Shown: positions 35,277 to 45,237, counted from the first letter of the stretch. The stretch is DNA of 64,000 nucleotides from Hyphomicrobiales bacterium (GCA_039989895.1 JBDXGY010000002.1:1-64000); one strand, 5' to 3'. Numbers and translations: made by a program. Notes: a model not told the origin generated them from the sequence alone.

Positions 35277-35801
35277 ATGAAAAAGACACTTATTCTCACA
35301 ACAGCTTTGATATCTTTTGTGGCATCAAGCATTGCTTTTGCCCAGTCTCACGGCATGAAAGCGGCTGATACTAATAAAGATGGCAATCTTACCCGCGCGG
35401 AGCTGTCGGCTCATGTCGGCAAACGTTTTGCGAAGCTTGATAAAGATGGTGATGGCAGCATTACCAAAGAAGAAAGAAAAGCAGCGCGTGCTGACAGGAG
35501 AGCAGAACGCTTTGCTAAATTAGATACAGATGGCAACGGCTCTCTTTCTCCTGAAGAGTTTCAAGTTCAAACTGATAAATATCATGGTAAGGGCGGCAAA
35601 AAGGGTGGCAAGCATCATGGACGCCACGCTAAGTTGGATGCCAATCAAGATGGTGTGATCGATAAAGCAGAATTTGAAGCGCGTGCTTTTAAGCGCTTTG
35701 ATCGCATCGATACAAACAATGATGATGTGGTGAGTGCACAAGAGCGCCAAGCTGCATATGCTAAACACAAAAAGCATGGCCCTAAAGCAAAACCGGAATA
35801 A
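35277..35801 (+). CDS. Secreted EF-hand calcium-binding protein
   Basis: A 174-residue exported protein. ATG 35277 follows AAGGA and starts a signal peptide (residues 1-22, ending ASSIAFA); a long upstream open frame is not expected to be translated. Five EF-hand loops are visible: residues 31-42 (DTNKDGNLTRAE), 55-66 (DKDGDGSITKEE), 83-94 (DTDGNGSLSPEE), 121-132 (DANQDGVIDKAE) and 145-156 (DTNNDDVVSAQE). The fifth has Asp in place of the usual Gly at position 6. A Gly/Lys/His-rich spacer (103-117) splits the loops. It likely binds Ca2+ in the periplasm and may modulate the following sensor kinase or be its target. Confidence 0.9.
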   Translation: MKKTLILTTALISFVASSIAFAQSHGMKAADTNKDGNLTRAELSAHVGKRFAKLDKDGDGSITKEERKAARADRRAERFAKLDTDGNGSLSPEEFQVQTDKYHGKGGKKGGKHHGRHAKLDANQDGVIDKAEFEARAFKRFDRIDTNNDDVVSAQERQAAYAKHKKHGPKAKPE

Positions 35802-35876
35802 GCGGCGCGGGTCTATTGTGTAAAGACGGCATCGCGACTTAACTGGTCAAGGTGCCGTTTTGCTTTGGAGAAATTG

Positions 35877-36599
35877 ATGAGCAATAACAAACCTCATTTG
35901 TTGCTAGTGGAAGATGAGGCCTCGATTAGAGAGCCTTTGGCAGCCTATCTTGAAAAAAATGGCTATCGTGTCACCCAGTCACAAAGTGCAGAAGAAGCAC
36001 GCATGGCATTTGCGGCCTATGCGATTGATTTGGCTATTCTCGATATCATGATGCCGGGTGAAGATGGTTTAAGTTTGTGTCGTCATATGCGTGAAATGAG
36101 AGAACTCCCGATTATTTTTCTAACAGCTAAGGCAGAAGAGACAGAGCGCATTATCGGCCTTGAAATGGGGGCGGATGATTATTTGACCAAACCTTTTAAT
36201 CCGCGCGAACTTCTTGCGCGCATAAAGGCTGTTATGCGGCGCACCAGTGGCGGAGGGCATTCTGTCACCTCAAAGGATGTGGATAGCTATGCTTTTGAGG
36301 GTTGGGTTTTGAAAACCAGTGAACGTGCTTTAGTCGATCGCGATGGTGTGATGGTTCCCCTATCAACAGGTGAATATAATTTGCTGCTTGTTTTGGTTAC
36401 ACACCCAAGACAGGTGATGACCCGTGATCAGCTGCTTGATTTGACGCAAGGCCGCGAGGCCGAAGCTTTTGATCGCGCGATTGATAATCAGGTTTTGCGT
36501 CTTCGTAAAAAAATCGAAGAAGATCCGAAACAACCCAAACTCCTCAAGACTGTATGGGGTGGGGGTTATACATTTATATCGGATGTGACTCAGTTATGA
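35877..36599 (+). CDS. OmpR-family response regulator
   Basis: A 240-residue two-component regulator. Receiver domain: acidic pair in VEDEAS, phosphoacceptor in AILDIMMPGEDG, Thr in FLTAK and Lys in DYLTKPFN. The C-terminal winged helix shows VPLSTGEYNLLLVLVTHPRQVMTRDQLLDL and DNQVLRLRKKIEED. ATG 35877 is used (GGAG six bases before); a longer TTG version begins at 35865. The stop overlaps the partner kinase's ATG by four bases. Its target regulon is unknown; the EF-hand gene and the RND pump are the nearest candidates. Confidence 0.95.
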   Translation: MSNNKPHLLLVEDEASIREPLAAYLEKNGYRVTQSQSAEEARMAFAAYAIDLAILDIMMPGEDGLSLCRHMREMRELPIIFLTAKAEETERIIGLEMGADDYLTKPFNPRELLARIKAVMRRTSGGGHSVTSKDVDSYAFEGWVLKTSERALVDRDGVMVPLSTGEYNLLLVLVTHPRQVMTRDQLLDLTQGREAEAFDRAIDNQVLRLRKKIEEDPKQPKLLKTVWGGGYTFISDVTQL

Positions 36600-37951
36600 A
36601 ACTATGGCCCAAAAAACTCGCTGGACAAATGGCCCTATTGGTGGGGGTTGCTTTGTTGATTGCGCAACTGATTAATTTTGGATTTTTATTCGCGGAGCGC
36701 TGGCAAGCAAGAGAAAATCAGGTGATTAGTCCGGCAATCGCACGTCTCGTTGATGCTGTTGAACGGGTCGAAAATGGCCAACCCTTGTTTCAAAGGCAAG
36801 GCCGTGCCGGTCGTCGTGCCGCCTTCGCATCTGATGACAGCCTGATTGAGGTCGATGATTCCCGTGCGGATGCTATTGAGCGTCACGTTAAAATGAGATT
36901 CCAAGAGTTAGAATTAAACGTGTTGGATGTGCGGGCACGTGTGATCAAAAACAGCAGACCTCGACCAAGCGCCTATCCTGGTGCTGCCCCTGACGGGCCT
37001 CCAAGGTCGCTACTCATCATTTCGGTGCAACTTCCCACCAACAATTGGCTCAATGTTCGTGCCTCCTATCGCGCTGAAGGCCCTAAACTTATCGTACGCC
37101 TTTTGATCCAAACATTCGTTATTTTTATTGTGCTATTGATCGCTGTTTTATGGATTGGCAATCGTGCGACTCGTCCATTGAAAGCGCTCACACAAACGGC
37201 AACGCGGTTTGGTGGAGCGACAAATGAAGGCCCGGTTCTAGTGGCGGGTCCGTCAGATATTCGCCAGCTTATTGAAGCGTTCAATAAGATGCAGTTGCGC
37301 ATAAGCGATATGCTTGGCGAGAAAGATCGCATGCTTGGTGCTGTGGGCCATGATCTTCGTACGCCACTTGCGTCACTGCGGTTACGTGTTGAGGCTATTA
37401 CAGATGCTGGAGAGCGGCAAAAGGCGATTGATAGTATTGATGAAATGAATTGTACACTTGAAGACATCTTGTCGCTTGCGCGCATTGGTCGCCCAAGTGA
37501 CCCTTCAGTGGATATTGACCTTGTTGCTCTTGTGGATGCTGTTGCACTAGATTTAGTGGATCTTGGTGAAGATGTAACTATTGCACCATCCGATCGGATT
37601 TTGGTGAATCTGCGGCCCGCGCCTACGCGGCGTGCTGTTCGAAATATTATTGAAAACGCGATTAAATACGGTACCCGTGCTCATGTAAGTGTGAGCACTT
37701 CATCCAATGAAGCTTTGGTCGTTGTTGAAGATGAAGGGCCGGGAATTCCTGAGCCAGATATTGAGCGGGTCATGGATGGTTTTGTCAGACTTGAAACATC
37801 CCGAAATCGAGAAACTGGTGGTTCGGGTCTTGGTTTGGCGATTGCGAGAGGGATCTTGCGTGAACAAGGTGGGGATTTGCATCTAGAAAACAGAGAGAAA
37901 AAAGGACTGAAAGTGACGCTTAAATTCCTTATAAGTGAAATGCAAAAATAG
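36596..37951 (+). CDS. Sensor histidine kinase, two-component partner
   Basis: A 451-residue membrane kinase. It has TM1 (LVGVALLIAQLINFGFLF), a periplasmic sensor domain of about 140 residues (31-175), TM2 (LIQTFVIFIVLLIAVLWIG), a HAMP segment beginning NRATRPLKAL, the HisKA motif AVGHDLRTPLASL, and HATPase with NIIENAIKYG, DEGPGIP and GGSGLGLAIARG. The coupled ATGA overlap to the regulator gene supports a functional pair. The periplasmic part is rich in Arg and acidic residues; its ligand is unknown, but the secreted EF-hand protein gene before the pair suggests calcium or an envelope cue. Confidence 0.94.
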   Translation: MKLWPKKLAGQMALLVGVALLIAQLINFGFLFAERWQARENQVISPAIARLVDAVERVENGQPLFQRQGRAGRRAAFASDDSLIEVDDSRADAIERHVKMRFQELELNVLDVRARVIKNSRPRPSAYPGAAPDGPPRSLLIISVQLPTNNWLNVRASYRAEGPKLIVRLLIQTFVIFIVLLIAVLWIGNRATRPLKALTQTATRFGGATNEGPVLVAGPSDIRQLIEAFNKMQLRISDMLGEKDRMLGAVGHDLRTPLASLRLRVEAITDAGERQKAIDSIDEMNCTLEDILSLARIGRPSDPSVDIDLVALVDAVALDLVDLGEDVTIAPSDRILVNLRPAPTRRAVRNIIENAIKYGTRAHVSVSTSSNEALVVVEDEGPGIPEPDIERVMDGFVRLETSRNRETGGSGLGLAIARGILREQGGDLHLENREKKGLKVTLKFLISEMQK

Positions 37952-38153
37952 ATGCGCCATAAAATCTGTAATGGATGTTGATTGAGAGTTAAAGCAATTA
38001 TGAATGAGAGATCACGGAATGGCAGCTCATTATCGTCATCATATTAATATTACTTCGGTTTTGTATTTTTACATGAGAAAAGCGCCCTATATACTGATAG
38101 ATGGTCAAAGATGGCGCTAAAACATTGACCTTGGATCGCATGAAAGCAATGAG

Positions 38154-39611
38154 ATGAAAAAGACATCTTCTTCGAAGGACCTTATCGTGGGTGGAGGCAC
38201 ATCTGAAATATCCACTGATGTGGATGCTTCAATGAATGAAGTCATGCGAGCTGATGCCAGTGATGGTTTTGCTTATCGTGCTGCTGTGTTAGCTGCGCGG
38301 GGCACTTTGCAATTTATCATCATGGCTGTGGTGCTTGTTGGCGCTGCTTTTTTAATGAATGAGCTACAGGAATCGCGCAAAGAGCGACCTAAGCGGGCAC
38401 AAAAAGAGGCAGTTTATACAATTGAAACTGTGCGGGCGATGCCGCAGGCTCATCAACCCAAGATCTCGGCTTTTGGTGATGTGGTTGCCGGTCGGACATT
38501 GAACATTACGGCGCTCGTTCCAGGCGAAGTTGTGGAAATGAACACGGCGTTGAGAGTGGGTGGTAGAGTTTCAAAGGGTGATCCACTGGTGGTGATCAAT
38601 AAATTTGGATTTGAAATTGCCCGCGATGAAGCCAAAGCTAATCTTCAAGAAGCCAAAGCATCCCTAATTGAAGCGCGTGCGCGCTTGTTGATGGAAGAGA
38701 CAGGCCTAAAACGCTCAAAGGAACAGCTTGAGCTTGCTGAAGCCGATCTTGAGCGGGCAAAGCGCTTGGTGCGATCCGGCACACTCACACGGCGTGCTGT
38801 GGAAGAGCGCGAATTGGTCGTCAGTCAACGCAAAGCTGCTTTTCAATCGAGTGGTGCGAATATCGCTATTCAAAAAGCACAAATTGGGGCCCGTGAAGCG
38901 GTTGTACAGCGCCTTGAAGTAACGATAAAAAATGCGGAACAAGAACTCATCAATACGACGCTTAAGGCGCCATTTGACGCGATTGTTCAGGCTATGAATG
39001 TGGAGGTGGGTCAAACAATTACCACGGCTCTTTCTCTTATTACACTATTTGAGGCTGATACGCTTGATGCGCGCTTTGTGTTGTCAGATGCGCAATATGG
39101 CCGTTTGATCAATAGTGGGCAACGCCTTGAAGGGCGAAAAATAAAGGTGAACTGGAATGTGGGTGTGTCCCAAAATTCCTATGAAGCCTCGATAGATCGT
39201 GTGGGGGCGCAGATTGCGGCAAATCGTGGCGGCATTACCGTTTTTGCTAGGATTGAAAAAAATGCAACAAATGATGGGTTGCGCCCAGGAGCCTTTGTCG
39301 AGGTGGATGTACCCGATCAAACTTTTGATAAAACATTTCGATTGCCGGAAACTGCGATTTTTGAAGGGAATGTGGCCTATATCGTGGGTGCTGAAAATAG
39401 ATTGGAAGCGCGACCAGTTAAGATTGCGGTTTATGATGGGGCCTATGTGATTGTATCCGGCGGTCTGCGTGAAGGCGATGATGTTCTTGTTACTCAAATA
39501 GCTGAAGTTGGTGAGGGGCTTTTGGTTCGTCATGCGGGTGAAAAGAGTGGTAAGGAAACAGTTTCTCAAGAGAAACCGTCAGCATCATCGAGCACTAAAC
39601 CACGAAGCTAG
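38154..39611 (+). CDS. RND efflux membrane fusion protein (HlyD/AcrA family)
   Basis: A 485-residue periplasmic adaptor anchored by one N-terminal TM segment (GTLQFIIMAVVLVGAAFLMN, about residues 51-70) and with no lipobox. The order is typical: a barrel-sandwich/lipoyl half (ITALVPGEVVEMNTALRVGGRV), a long coiled-coil hairpin (about 155-270), the second lipoyl half (ELINTTLKAPFDAIVQAMNVEVGQTI), a beta-barrel domain and the membrane-proximal part. The C-terminus (about 455-485) is polar and disordered. It pairs with the RND gene 12 bp downstream. No outer-membrane TolC-like gene is in the window, so the tunnel protein must be elsewhere. Confidence 0.94.
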   Translation: MKKTSSSKDLIVGGGTSEISTDVDASMNEVMRADASDGFAYRAAVLAARGTLQFIIMAVVLVGAAFLMNELQESRKERPKRAQKEAVYTIETVRAMPQAHQPKISAFGDVVAGRTLNITALVPGEVVEMNTALRVGGRVSKGDPLVVINKFGFEIARDEAKANLQEAKASLIEARARLLMEETGLKRSKEQLELAEADLERAKRLVRSGTLTRRAVEERELVVSQRKAAFQSSGANIAIQKAQIGAREAVVQRLEVTIKNAEQELINTTLKAPFDAIVQAMNVEVGQTITTALSLITLFEADTLDARFVLSDAQYGRLINSGQRLEGRKIKVNWNVGVSQNSYEASIDRVGAQIAANRGGITVFARIEKNATNDGLRPGAFVEVDVPDQTFDKTFRLPETAIFEGNVAYIVGAENRLEARPVKIAVYDGAYVIVSGGLREGDDVLVTQIAEVGEGLLVRHAGEKSGKETVSQEKPSASSSTKPRS

Positions 39612-39623
39612 AGGATTGATTGT

Positions 39624-42600
39624 ATGAGTTTAGAACAAGACGATCAATCGGCTGGCATGGCGGCTCAAAAAACAGGCGGCCTTATCAGTCTTTTTGTGGG
39701 CCACCCAAATGCCGCCAATTTGTTGATGGCGCTCTTGCTGATCGTTGGTGTATTTGCGACTCAAAAACTCAACACACAGTTTTTCCCAAATTTCATTATT
39801 GATCGCATAACAGTCAATATCAATTGGCCCGGTGCCAGCGCGGAAGATGTTGAGGCTAATATTCTTGCCGCTGTCGAGCCGCAATTGCGATTTCTGGATG
39901 ATGTGAAGACGATTGATTCTGTGGGCCGTGAAGGGGGTGCGGCAATAACGCTGGAATATGATGAGGGCACTGACCTCAAAGAAGCTGAAGCTGACATTGA
40001 AACAGCCCTTGATAGCATCACCACGTTACCGGAAGATTCAGAAGATCCAGAAATCATAGTAGGTCGTTTTTTTGACCGCATTTCGACTTTGACTATTCAT
40101 GGTCCTTTTCCAGAATCGGCCATTCGTGTTTTTGCTAAGAGAATTCGCGATGACCTTTTAGCGCGCGGTATTGATCAGGTGCAGTTTACAGGATTGCGTG
40201 ACGAAGAAGTTCATATTGATATTGAACAAAATATTTTGCGCCAACTTGGTCTGACCATAGATGATGTGTCTACAGTTTTGCGTGATAACACACAGGATTT
40301 ACCTTCAGGAGACCTTCAAGGTTCTGTTGACAGACAGTTGCGCACGATTGGTGAAACTGCAGATGTGAAGCGGCTTCGTGAGGTTGAAGTTCAAGCCTTT
40401 GAGACGGGCGAACGATTGACCATCGGTGATATTGGTGTTGTTCGCCGATCCTATGATGAAGATCAATCACGAGCGCTGATTAATGGAAATCCTGCGATTT
40501 CTATGCAGTTGGACCGAGCAGCCAACAGCGATGCTCTTACTAAGACGCAGATCGTTGATGATTATCTTAAAGAGGCTCGCCAAACTTTTCCGCGTTCTTT
40601 GCAAATTGATGCGGATTCTGGGCGTTCGGATGCTTTAAGAGCGCGCATTCAGCTTCTCGTAAAAAATGGTATTGGCGGCCTTGCCCTTGTGGTGATCGTG
40701 TTGTTCATTTTTCTCAATGGCCGTGTGGCCTTTTGGGTTACAGCCGGTATTCCTGTTGCGATTGCCGCCACCTTGGGCGTTATGCTTTTGATTGGGCAAT
40801 CGATCAATATGGTGTCACTATTTGCTCTCTTGATGATGCTTGGCATCATTGTGGATGATGCCATTGTTGTTGGCGAACACACGGCGACCAGATTTGCGTT
40901 AGGTGACCCTTCTAAACTTGCGGCAGAACGTGGCGCTGGACGTATGATTATGCCTGTTACAGCGGCAAGCCTCACAACAGCTGCAGCCTTTGCTCCCATG
41001 TTGCTCATTGGTGATGTGGTTGGCCAAATTCTGGGGGCTATCCCGATCGTGGTGGTGTGCACTTTGATTGCTAGTCTTATTGAATGCTTCTTTATTTTGC
41101 CGGGCCATTTGGCTCATTCTCTTGCAGAAAAGAAAAAGCGGCATTGGTCGCCTTGGCGTCAATTTATTGTTTCGTTGTTGATTGCCGCCGTTGCGATTGT
41201 TGCACAAGGCGCCAACGGACCTGATATGGCGGAACTGGTGCGAACAACAATGACTGCGACCCCAGCATTTGTAAGCGTTTCAGATGTTTTTAATGGTTGG
41301 CACAATCAGGAGAGTTGGGTTTCTTATATATCTGATGGCGGGGCTATCGGTTGGATGATTACTCAACTTTTCGATGCGTTGAAATTTATTCTCGCGCCTG
41401 TCTTTACCGTTGTTCAGGTTGTCTTCTCATGGATTGCTACCTGTGCGGTCATTATCTTTGGTGGTTTTCTGCAAGGTGTGGCTGCATTTTTGGCGGTTGC
41501 TATTCCAGCAGTGAATGCGGTCGCGTCCAGTGTGCCTGTATTTTTTATTCCTGTGGCACTGGGATTGCTGGGTTTTGCTGTAGGCACTTTGATTGAATGT
41601 ATCTTTTATCTCTTGTCACTGAATGCCGCGCGCCGGCCCGCAGGTCGCGAGAATATTGTCCGTCGAATCTTTGATGCAGGCTTTCAAGGATTTAGGGATT
41701 ATCCATTTGCGAGAATTTTGAAGTTATCCTTCCGTTGGCGTTATGTGACGTTGGCGCTTTGTGTTGGTTCAATGTTGGTTTGTGCCATTGGCGTGGTGCG
41801 TAGCGGAAAAATTGGGTTCAGTTTTTTCCCGTCTCCTGAAGCAGAATCAATGACAGCTCATGTGGTTTTTAATGCTGGTATTCCAAGATCAAAAGCGCTT
41901 GAAATTTTAAGCGACCTTGAGCAATCCGCGCATAATATTGAAAATAAAATTGGCAATGGTGAGGAATTTATTGAAAGCGTGTTGATTACCTATGGTCAGT
42001 CAGGCGTGAACCGTGGACAGAATGTTGCCGAGATTAGAGTTGATTTGACCGTTTCTGAAAACCGCAACACACGCACACCGCTTATTGTGAAAACATGGCG
42101 CTCGACGGTTCCTGATGTTGCTGGATTGAAGAGCTTTTCCATATCACAGCGTCGAGGCGGTTCACCAGGTAGAGATATTGATATTCAGTTGCAAGGGGGC
42201 ACGCCTGATGTCTTAAAGAGCGCCGCGAGTGAAGTGGTGCAACTGATCTCGGTTATTCCTGGTGTGTCAGGTGTCGCGGATAATCTACCGTTTGGTAAAC
42301 CTGAAATTATATTGAGGCTTAATGATCGCGGGCGCACATTAGGATTTTCGATTGATTCCGTTGGTCGTCAAGTACGCAGTGCCTTTGAAGGTGCTATCCC
42401 CCGGCGGATGGCAGAGGGTGACGATGAGATAACCTTGCGGGTGAAACAGATTGCTCCAGAACAAGGTACGGCTGGATTACGTAATTTCCTTTTGCGTAGT
42501 CCAACAGGAAATTTTGTGCCGCTTGGCGAAGTGGTTGCCATAGATCAAAGTCAGGGCTTTTCAGCGCTTCAGCGCAAAGATGGCAAGCTTACAGTTTCTG

Positions 42601-43361
42601 TGACAGCTGACATTAATGACAATGTGACAAGCACGCAGGACGTGATCGAAGAGCTGGAAGGAAACCAGAGCGTGCAGGCGATAACGTCACGCTATGGGAT
42701 CACATATAAATATGATGGCAAAGATAAAGAACGGGCCGATGCCTTTGCTGATTTGCGGATTGGTGTCGTTGTTGCCTTGGTATTTATTTATATCATTCTG
42801 GCGTGGATGTTTGGCTCTTATATCATGCCGCTGGCTGTGATGATGATCATACCATTTGGTGTGGTGGGTGCGGTTGTCGGACACTATCTTCTTGGCTTTA
42901 AATTGACGATTTTATCTTTCGTCGGGATGCTTGGCCTATCTGGTATTTTGGTGAATGACTCGCTGATTTTGGTCAGTAGGTTTCAAGAACGTCGTGCAGA
43001 AGGTGATGATTTGTTTGAGGCGGCAACCGGTGCCAGTCGCGATAGATTGCGGGCGGTTTTGCTGACCTCGCTTTCAACGATTGGCGGCCTCACACCTTTG
43101 ATGTTTGAAACAAGCCGACAGGCGCAATTCTTGTTGCCGATGGTAATCACCATTGTCTTTGGTTTGGCTTATGCAACATTACTTGTGCTGTTCATGGTGC
43201 CTGCTTTGATTGGCATAGGCAGCGATATAGGCTGGTTCTTGCGCTCGGTATTTTATGGTCGCGATGATGATATTCAGCGAGCAAAGCTGCAGATTGCAAA
43301 AAAAAGTATGGATCTGATTACACCCGCCAAAACGCCGGTGATAAAAGGACCAAAACAGTAA
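39624..43361 (+). CDS. RND efflux transporter with extra hydrophobic insertion
   Basis: A 1245-residue inner-membrane RND pump (HAE-type, AcrB relative), about 200 residues longer than typical. TM1 is around 30-50 (AANLLMALLLIVGVFA), the first porter loop spans about 50-335, and TM4 contains LGIIVDDAIVVGEHT with the proton-relay Asp pair. TM10 has GLSGILVNDSLILVSRF, where AcrB has a Lys; Asn-Asp instead is seen in many RND subgroups. Between TM6 and TM7 (about residues 500-690) lies an unusual block with about four added hydrophobic stretches (for example FIVSLLIAAVAIVAQ, VVFSWIATCAVIIFGGFLQG, VFFIPVALGLLGFAVGTL). The substrate is unknown. The 3' end overlaps trkH by 44 bp. Confidence 0.93.
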   Translation: MSLEQDDQSAGMAAQKTGGLISLFVGHPNAANLLMALLLIVGVFATQKLNTQFFPNFIIDRITVNINWPGASAEDVEANILAAVEPQLRFLDDVKTIDSVGREGGAAITLEYDEGTDLKEAEADIETALDSITTLPEDSEDPEIIVGRFFDRISTLTIHGPFPESAIRVFAKRIRDDLLARGIDQVQFTGLRDEEVHIDIEQNILRQLGLTIDDVSTVLRDNTQDLPSGDLQGSVDRQLRTIGETADVKRLREVEVQAFETGERLTIGDIGVVRRSYDEDQSRALINGNPAISMQLDRAANSDALTKTQIVDDYLKEARQTFPRSLQIDADSGRSDALRARIQLLVKNGIGGLALVVIVLFIFLNGRVAFWVTAGIPVAIAATLGVMLLIGQSINMVSLFALLMMLGIIVDDAIVVGEHTATRFALGDPSKLAAERGAGRMIMPVTAASLTTAAAFAPMLLIGDVVGQILGAIPIVVVCTLIASLIECFFILPGHLAHSLAEKKKRHWSPWRQFIVSLLIAAVAIVAQGANGPDMAELVRTTMTATPAFVSVSDVFNGWHNQESWVSYISDGGAIGWMITQLFDALKFILAPVFTVVQVVFSWIATCAVIIFGGFLQGVAAFLAVAIPAVNAVASSVPVFFIPVALGLLGFAVGTLIECIFYLLSLNAARRPAGRENIVRRIFDAGFQGFRDYPFARILKLSFRWRYVTLALCVGSMLVCAIGVVRSGKIGFSFFPSPEAESMTAHVVFNAGIPRSKALEILSDLEQSAHNIENKIGNGEEFIESVLITYGQSGVNRGQNVAEIRVDLTVSENRNTRTPLIVKTWRSTVPDVAGLKSFSISQRRGGSPGRDIDIQLQGGTPDVLKSAASEVVQLISVIPGVSGVADNLPFGKPEIILRLNDRGRTLGFSIDSVGRQVRSAFEGAIPRRMAEGDDEITLRVKQIAPEQGTAGLRNFLLRSPTGNFVPLGEVVAIDQSQGFSALQRKDGKLTVSVTADINDNVTSTQDVIEELEGNQSVQAITSRYGITYKYDGKDKERADAFADLRIGVVVALVFIYIILAWMFGSYIMPLAVMMIIPFGVVGAVVGHYLLGFKLTILSFVGMLGLSGILVNDSLILVSRFQERRAEGDDLFEAATGASRDRLRAVLLTSLSTIGGLTPLMFETSRQAQFLLPMVITIVFGLAYATLLVLFMVPALIGIGSDIGWFLRSVFYGRDDDIQRAKLQIAKKSMDLITPAKTPVIKGPKQ

Positions 43362-44766
43362 AAAGTTCTAGTCGGCCCAGAAGCATGCCTGCGCCCAAGA
43401 GCCATTTGGCGGTATCGCTTAATGAACCGTAATGTCCATCTGGTCCGATAATGAGGCCCAATCCTGGCCCGACATTTGATATTGCAGATGCAGCACCTGA
43501 AAGGGCTGTTATCGTATCTAGGCCAGTCAAGCTTAAGAGAGCGGCAAGAATCGCGAAACACAGCATGTATAGGAAGAAGAAGCCCATGACCGCGATTGAA
43601 ACACTATCGGGCAAAATTTGACCGTTAAAACGTTTCACGAAGACGCCGTTTGGGAAGACTGTGCTGTTGATGTGCTGTTTTATATCTTCGAATAATACCT
43701 GCCAGCGGAATATTTTTATGCCGCATGAGGTGGAGCCTGCGCAACCACCAACAAACATTAAAAGAAAGAATACGGCTGTTGAAAATGGCCCCCATGCGAC
43801 ATAGTCCTTTGTTGCGTATCCGGTGCCGGTCATAATGGAGACTACATTGAAGGCGGCATGGCGCAGGGCATCAAACCCAAAATGTAATTCACCCGTAATC
43901 TGTAAAGCCGTAATGATGGCAATAAAGCCTAAAAGCGTGAGGAGGAAAGTGCGTACTTGACTGTCCTTGAACAACGCGCTGCCGTGTCCTTGCATGACTT
44001 TAATGTAAAGTAGGAAAGGGAGTGAACCGAGGATCATGAAAACCACGGCAACCATGTCGATCATGGGATTTTCAAAGGCACCTATTGAGGCATCACGTGT
44101 CGAAAACCCGCCGGTTGCTACTGTCGTCATTGCATGGACAAGGGCATCGAATGGGGACATACCGGCGAAGGAATAAGAAATCGCACAGGTAAGTGTGAGC
44201 GTAGAATAAACTGCCGTCATAATGCCTGAAATTTGCGTGGCGCTTGGGAGAATTTTTTCTGCGGTGTCAAAAGCCTCTGCTTTAAATACCTGCATGCCGC
44301 CAACTTGCAGCATTGGTAGCACAGAGACAGCCATAACGATGATGCCGAGGCCGCCTATCCATTGCAGGATTGCGCGCCACAACAAAATGCCTGGTGGCGC
44401 ATCGTCAAGGCCTGTCATGATTGTTGCGCCGGTTGTTGTTAGTGCCGAAATTGACTCAAAAAATGCATTTGTATAGCCATCAATGAGATTGGACCAATAA
44501 AACGGCAAGGCACCGAAGGCACCCAATACTATCCATGTAATAACGGACATTAAGAATGCCTGTCGTAGGCTCAGGCCAGGCCTATCACCGCGCGCCGAGG
44601 CATAGAGCCCACTCCCAATCAAAATTGTAATCAGGCCTGCTGTCACAAATATACGCCACTCGTCATTCCCAGCCACTAGATCAAAAATGGCCGGAATAAA
44701 CATAGCCACGCCAAGAAATGACGATAAAACGCCAACGACAAGAATGATTGGACGAAGATCGATCAA
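43318..44766 (-). CDS. trkH: Potassium uptake protein TrkH
   Basis: A 482-residue membrane subunit of the Trk K+ uptake system. Four pore-loop repeats carry the selectivity-filter like segments: ALTTTGATIM, TVATGGFSTRD, IMTGTGYATKD and a fourth near SAISNVGPGLG; GGCAGSTSCGIKIFRW lies in between. It should work with a cytoplasmic TrkA regulatory protein, not encoded here. It is preceded by apaG, 8 bp upstream on the same strand, so the two are probably co-transcribed. The last 44 bp are antisense to the RND gene end. Confidence 0.95.
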   Translation of the reverse strand: MIDLRPIILVVGVLSSFLGVAMFIPAIFDLVAGNDEWRIFVTAGLITILIGSGLYASARGDRPGLSLRQAFLMSVITWIVLGAFGALPFYWSNLIDGYTNAFFESISALTTTGATIMTGLDDAPPGILLWRAILQWIGGLGIIVMAVSVLPMLQVGGMQVFKAEAFDTAEKILPSATQISGIMTAVYSTLTLTCAISYSFAGMSPFDALVHAMTTVATGGFSTRDASIGAFENPMIDMVAVVFMILGSLPFLLYIKVMQGHGSALFKDSQVRTFLLTLLGFIAIITALQITGELHFGFDALRHAAFNVVSIMTGTGYATKDYVAWGPFSTAVFFLLMFVGGCAGSTSCGIKIFRWQVLFEDIKQHINSTVFPNGVFVKRFNGQILPDSVSIAVMGFFFLYMLCFAILAALLSLTGLDTITALSGAASAISNVGPGLGLIIGPDGHYGSLSDTAKWLLGAGMLLGRLELFTVLVLLSPAFWRV

Positions 44767-44774
44767 AACCGCTC

Positions 44775-45167
44775 CTAGTTAATTGACGGCCGATTGTCGG
44801 GAATGTCGAGGGAGAAAGCTGGAATTTCCACGTCGAAGGCTTCGCCTTCTTGTGTCACCATTGTGTAGCTTCCCATCATGATACCGGAGGGCGTGGCTAG
44901 AGGGCAGCCGCTTGTATATTCAAATATTTCGCCCGGTTGTAAGATTGGCTGTTCGCCGACCACACCAGGGCCCGCCACTTCTTCAACTTTGCCGTTTTGA
45001 TCCGATATTTTCCAAAACCGGTCACGCAATTGTACAGTGTCGGTGCTTTGGTTTTCAATTTCTATGCGGTAAGCCCAGAAATAATGGTGGCGTGTGGGAT
45101 CTGATTCGTCTTCCAAATACAGAGGTTCGACGGCGACTTTGATGCTTTTCGTTATGGCTTTATACAT
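44775..45167 (-). CDS. apaG: ApaG family protein
   Basis: A 130-residue ApaG/DUF525 protein with a fibronectin III-like beta fold. The motif [23 protein letters not shown] holds the conserved GxGxxG-type loop; [10 protein letters not shown] and [13 protein letters not shown] are family-typical. The function is unproven; the E. coli gene is linked to Co2+ resistance. The start is set at ATG 45167 ([15 protein letters not shown]), which matches the family N-terminus better than the upstream open frame to 45209. It is divergent from the recombinase gene. Confidence 0.95.
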   Translation of the reverse strand: MYKAITKSIKVAVEPLYLEDESDPTRHHYFWAYRIEIENQSTDTVQLRDRFWKISDQNGKVEEVAGPGVVGEQPILQPGEIFEYTSGCPLATPSGIMMGSYTMVTQEGEAFDVEIPAFSLDIPDNRPSIN

Positions 45168-45237
45168 AATAGGTATCCGGTTAGGGGGTCCATATGACCA
45201 CATTATCACTGCTTTCTCGTGATCTAAAGCCGTATTC

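Noticed and set aside
38081-38118. AGCGCC/GGCGCT inverted repeat before the fusion-protein gene
   Set aside because: Only 6 bp with a 26-base spacer; not above chance.
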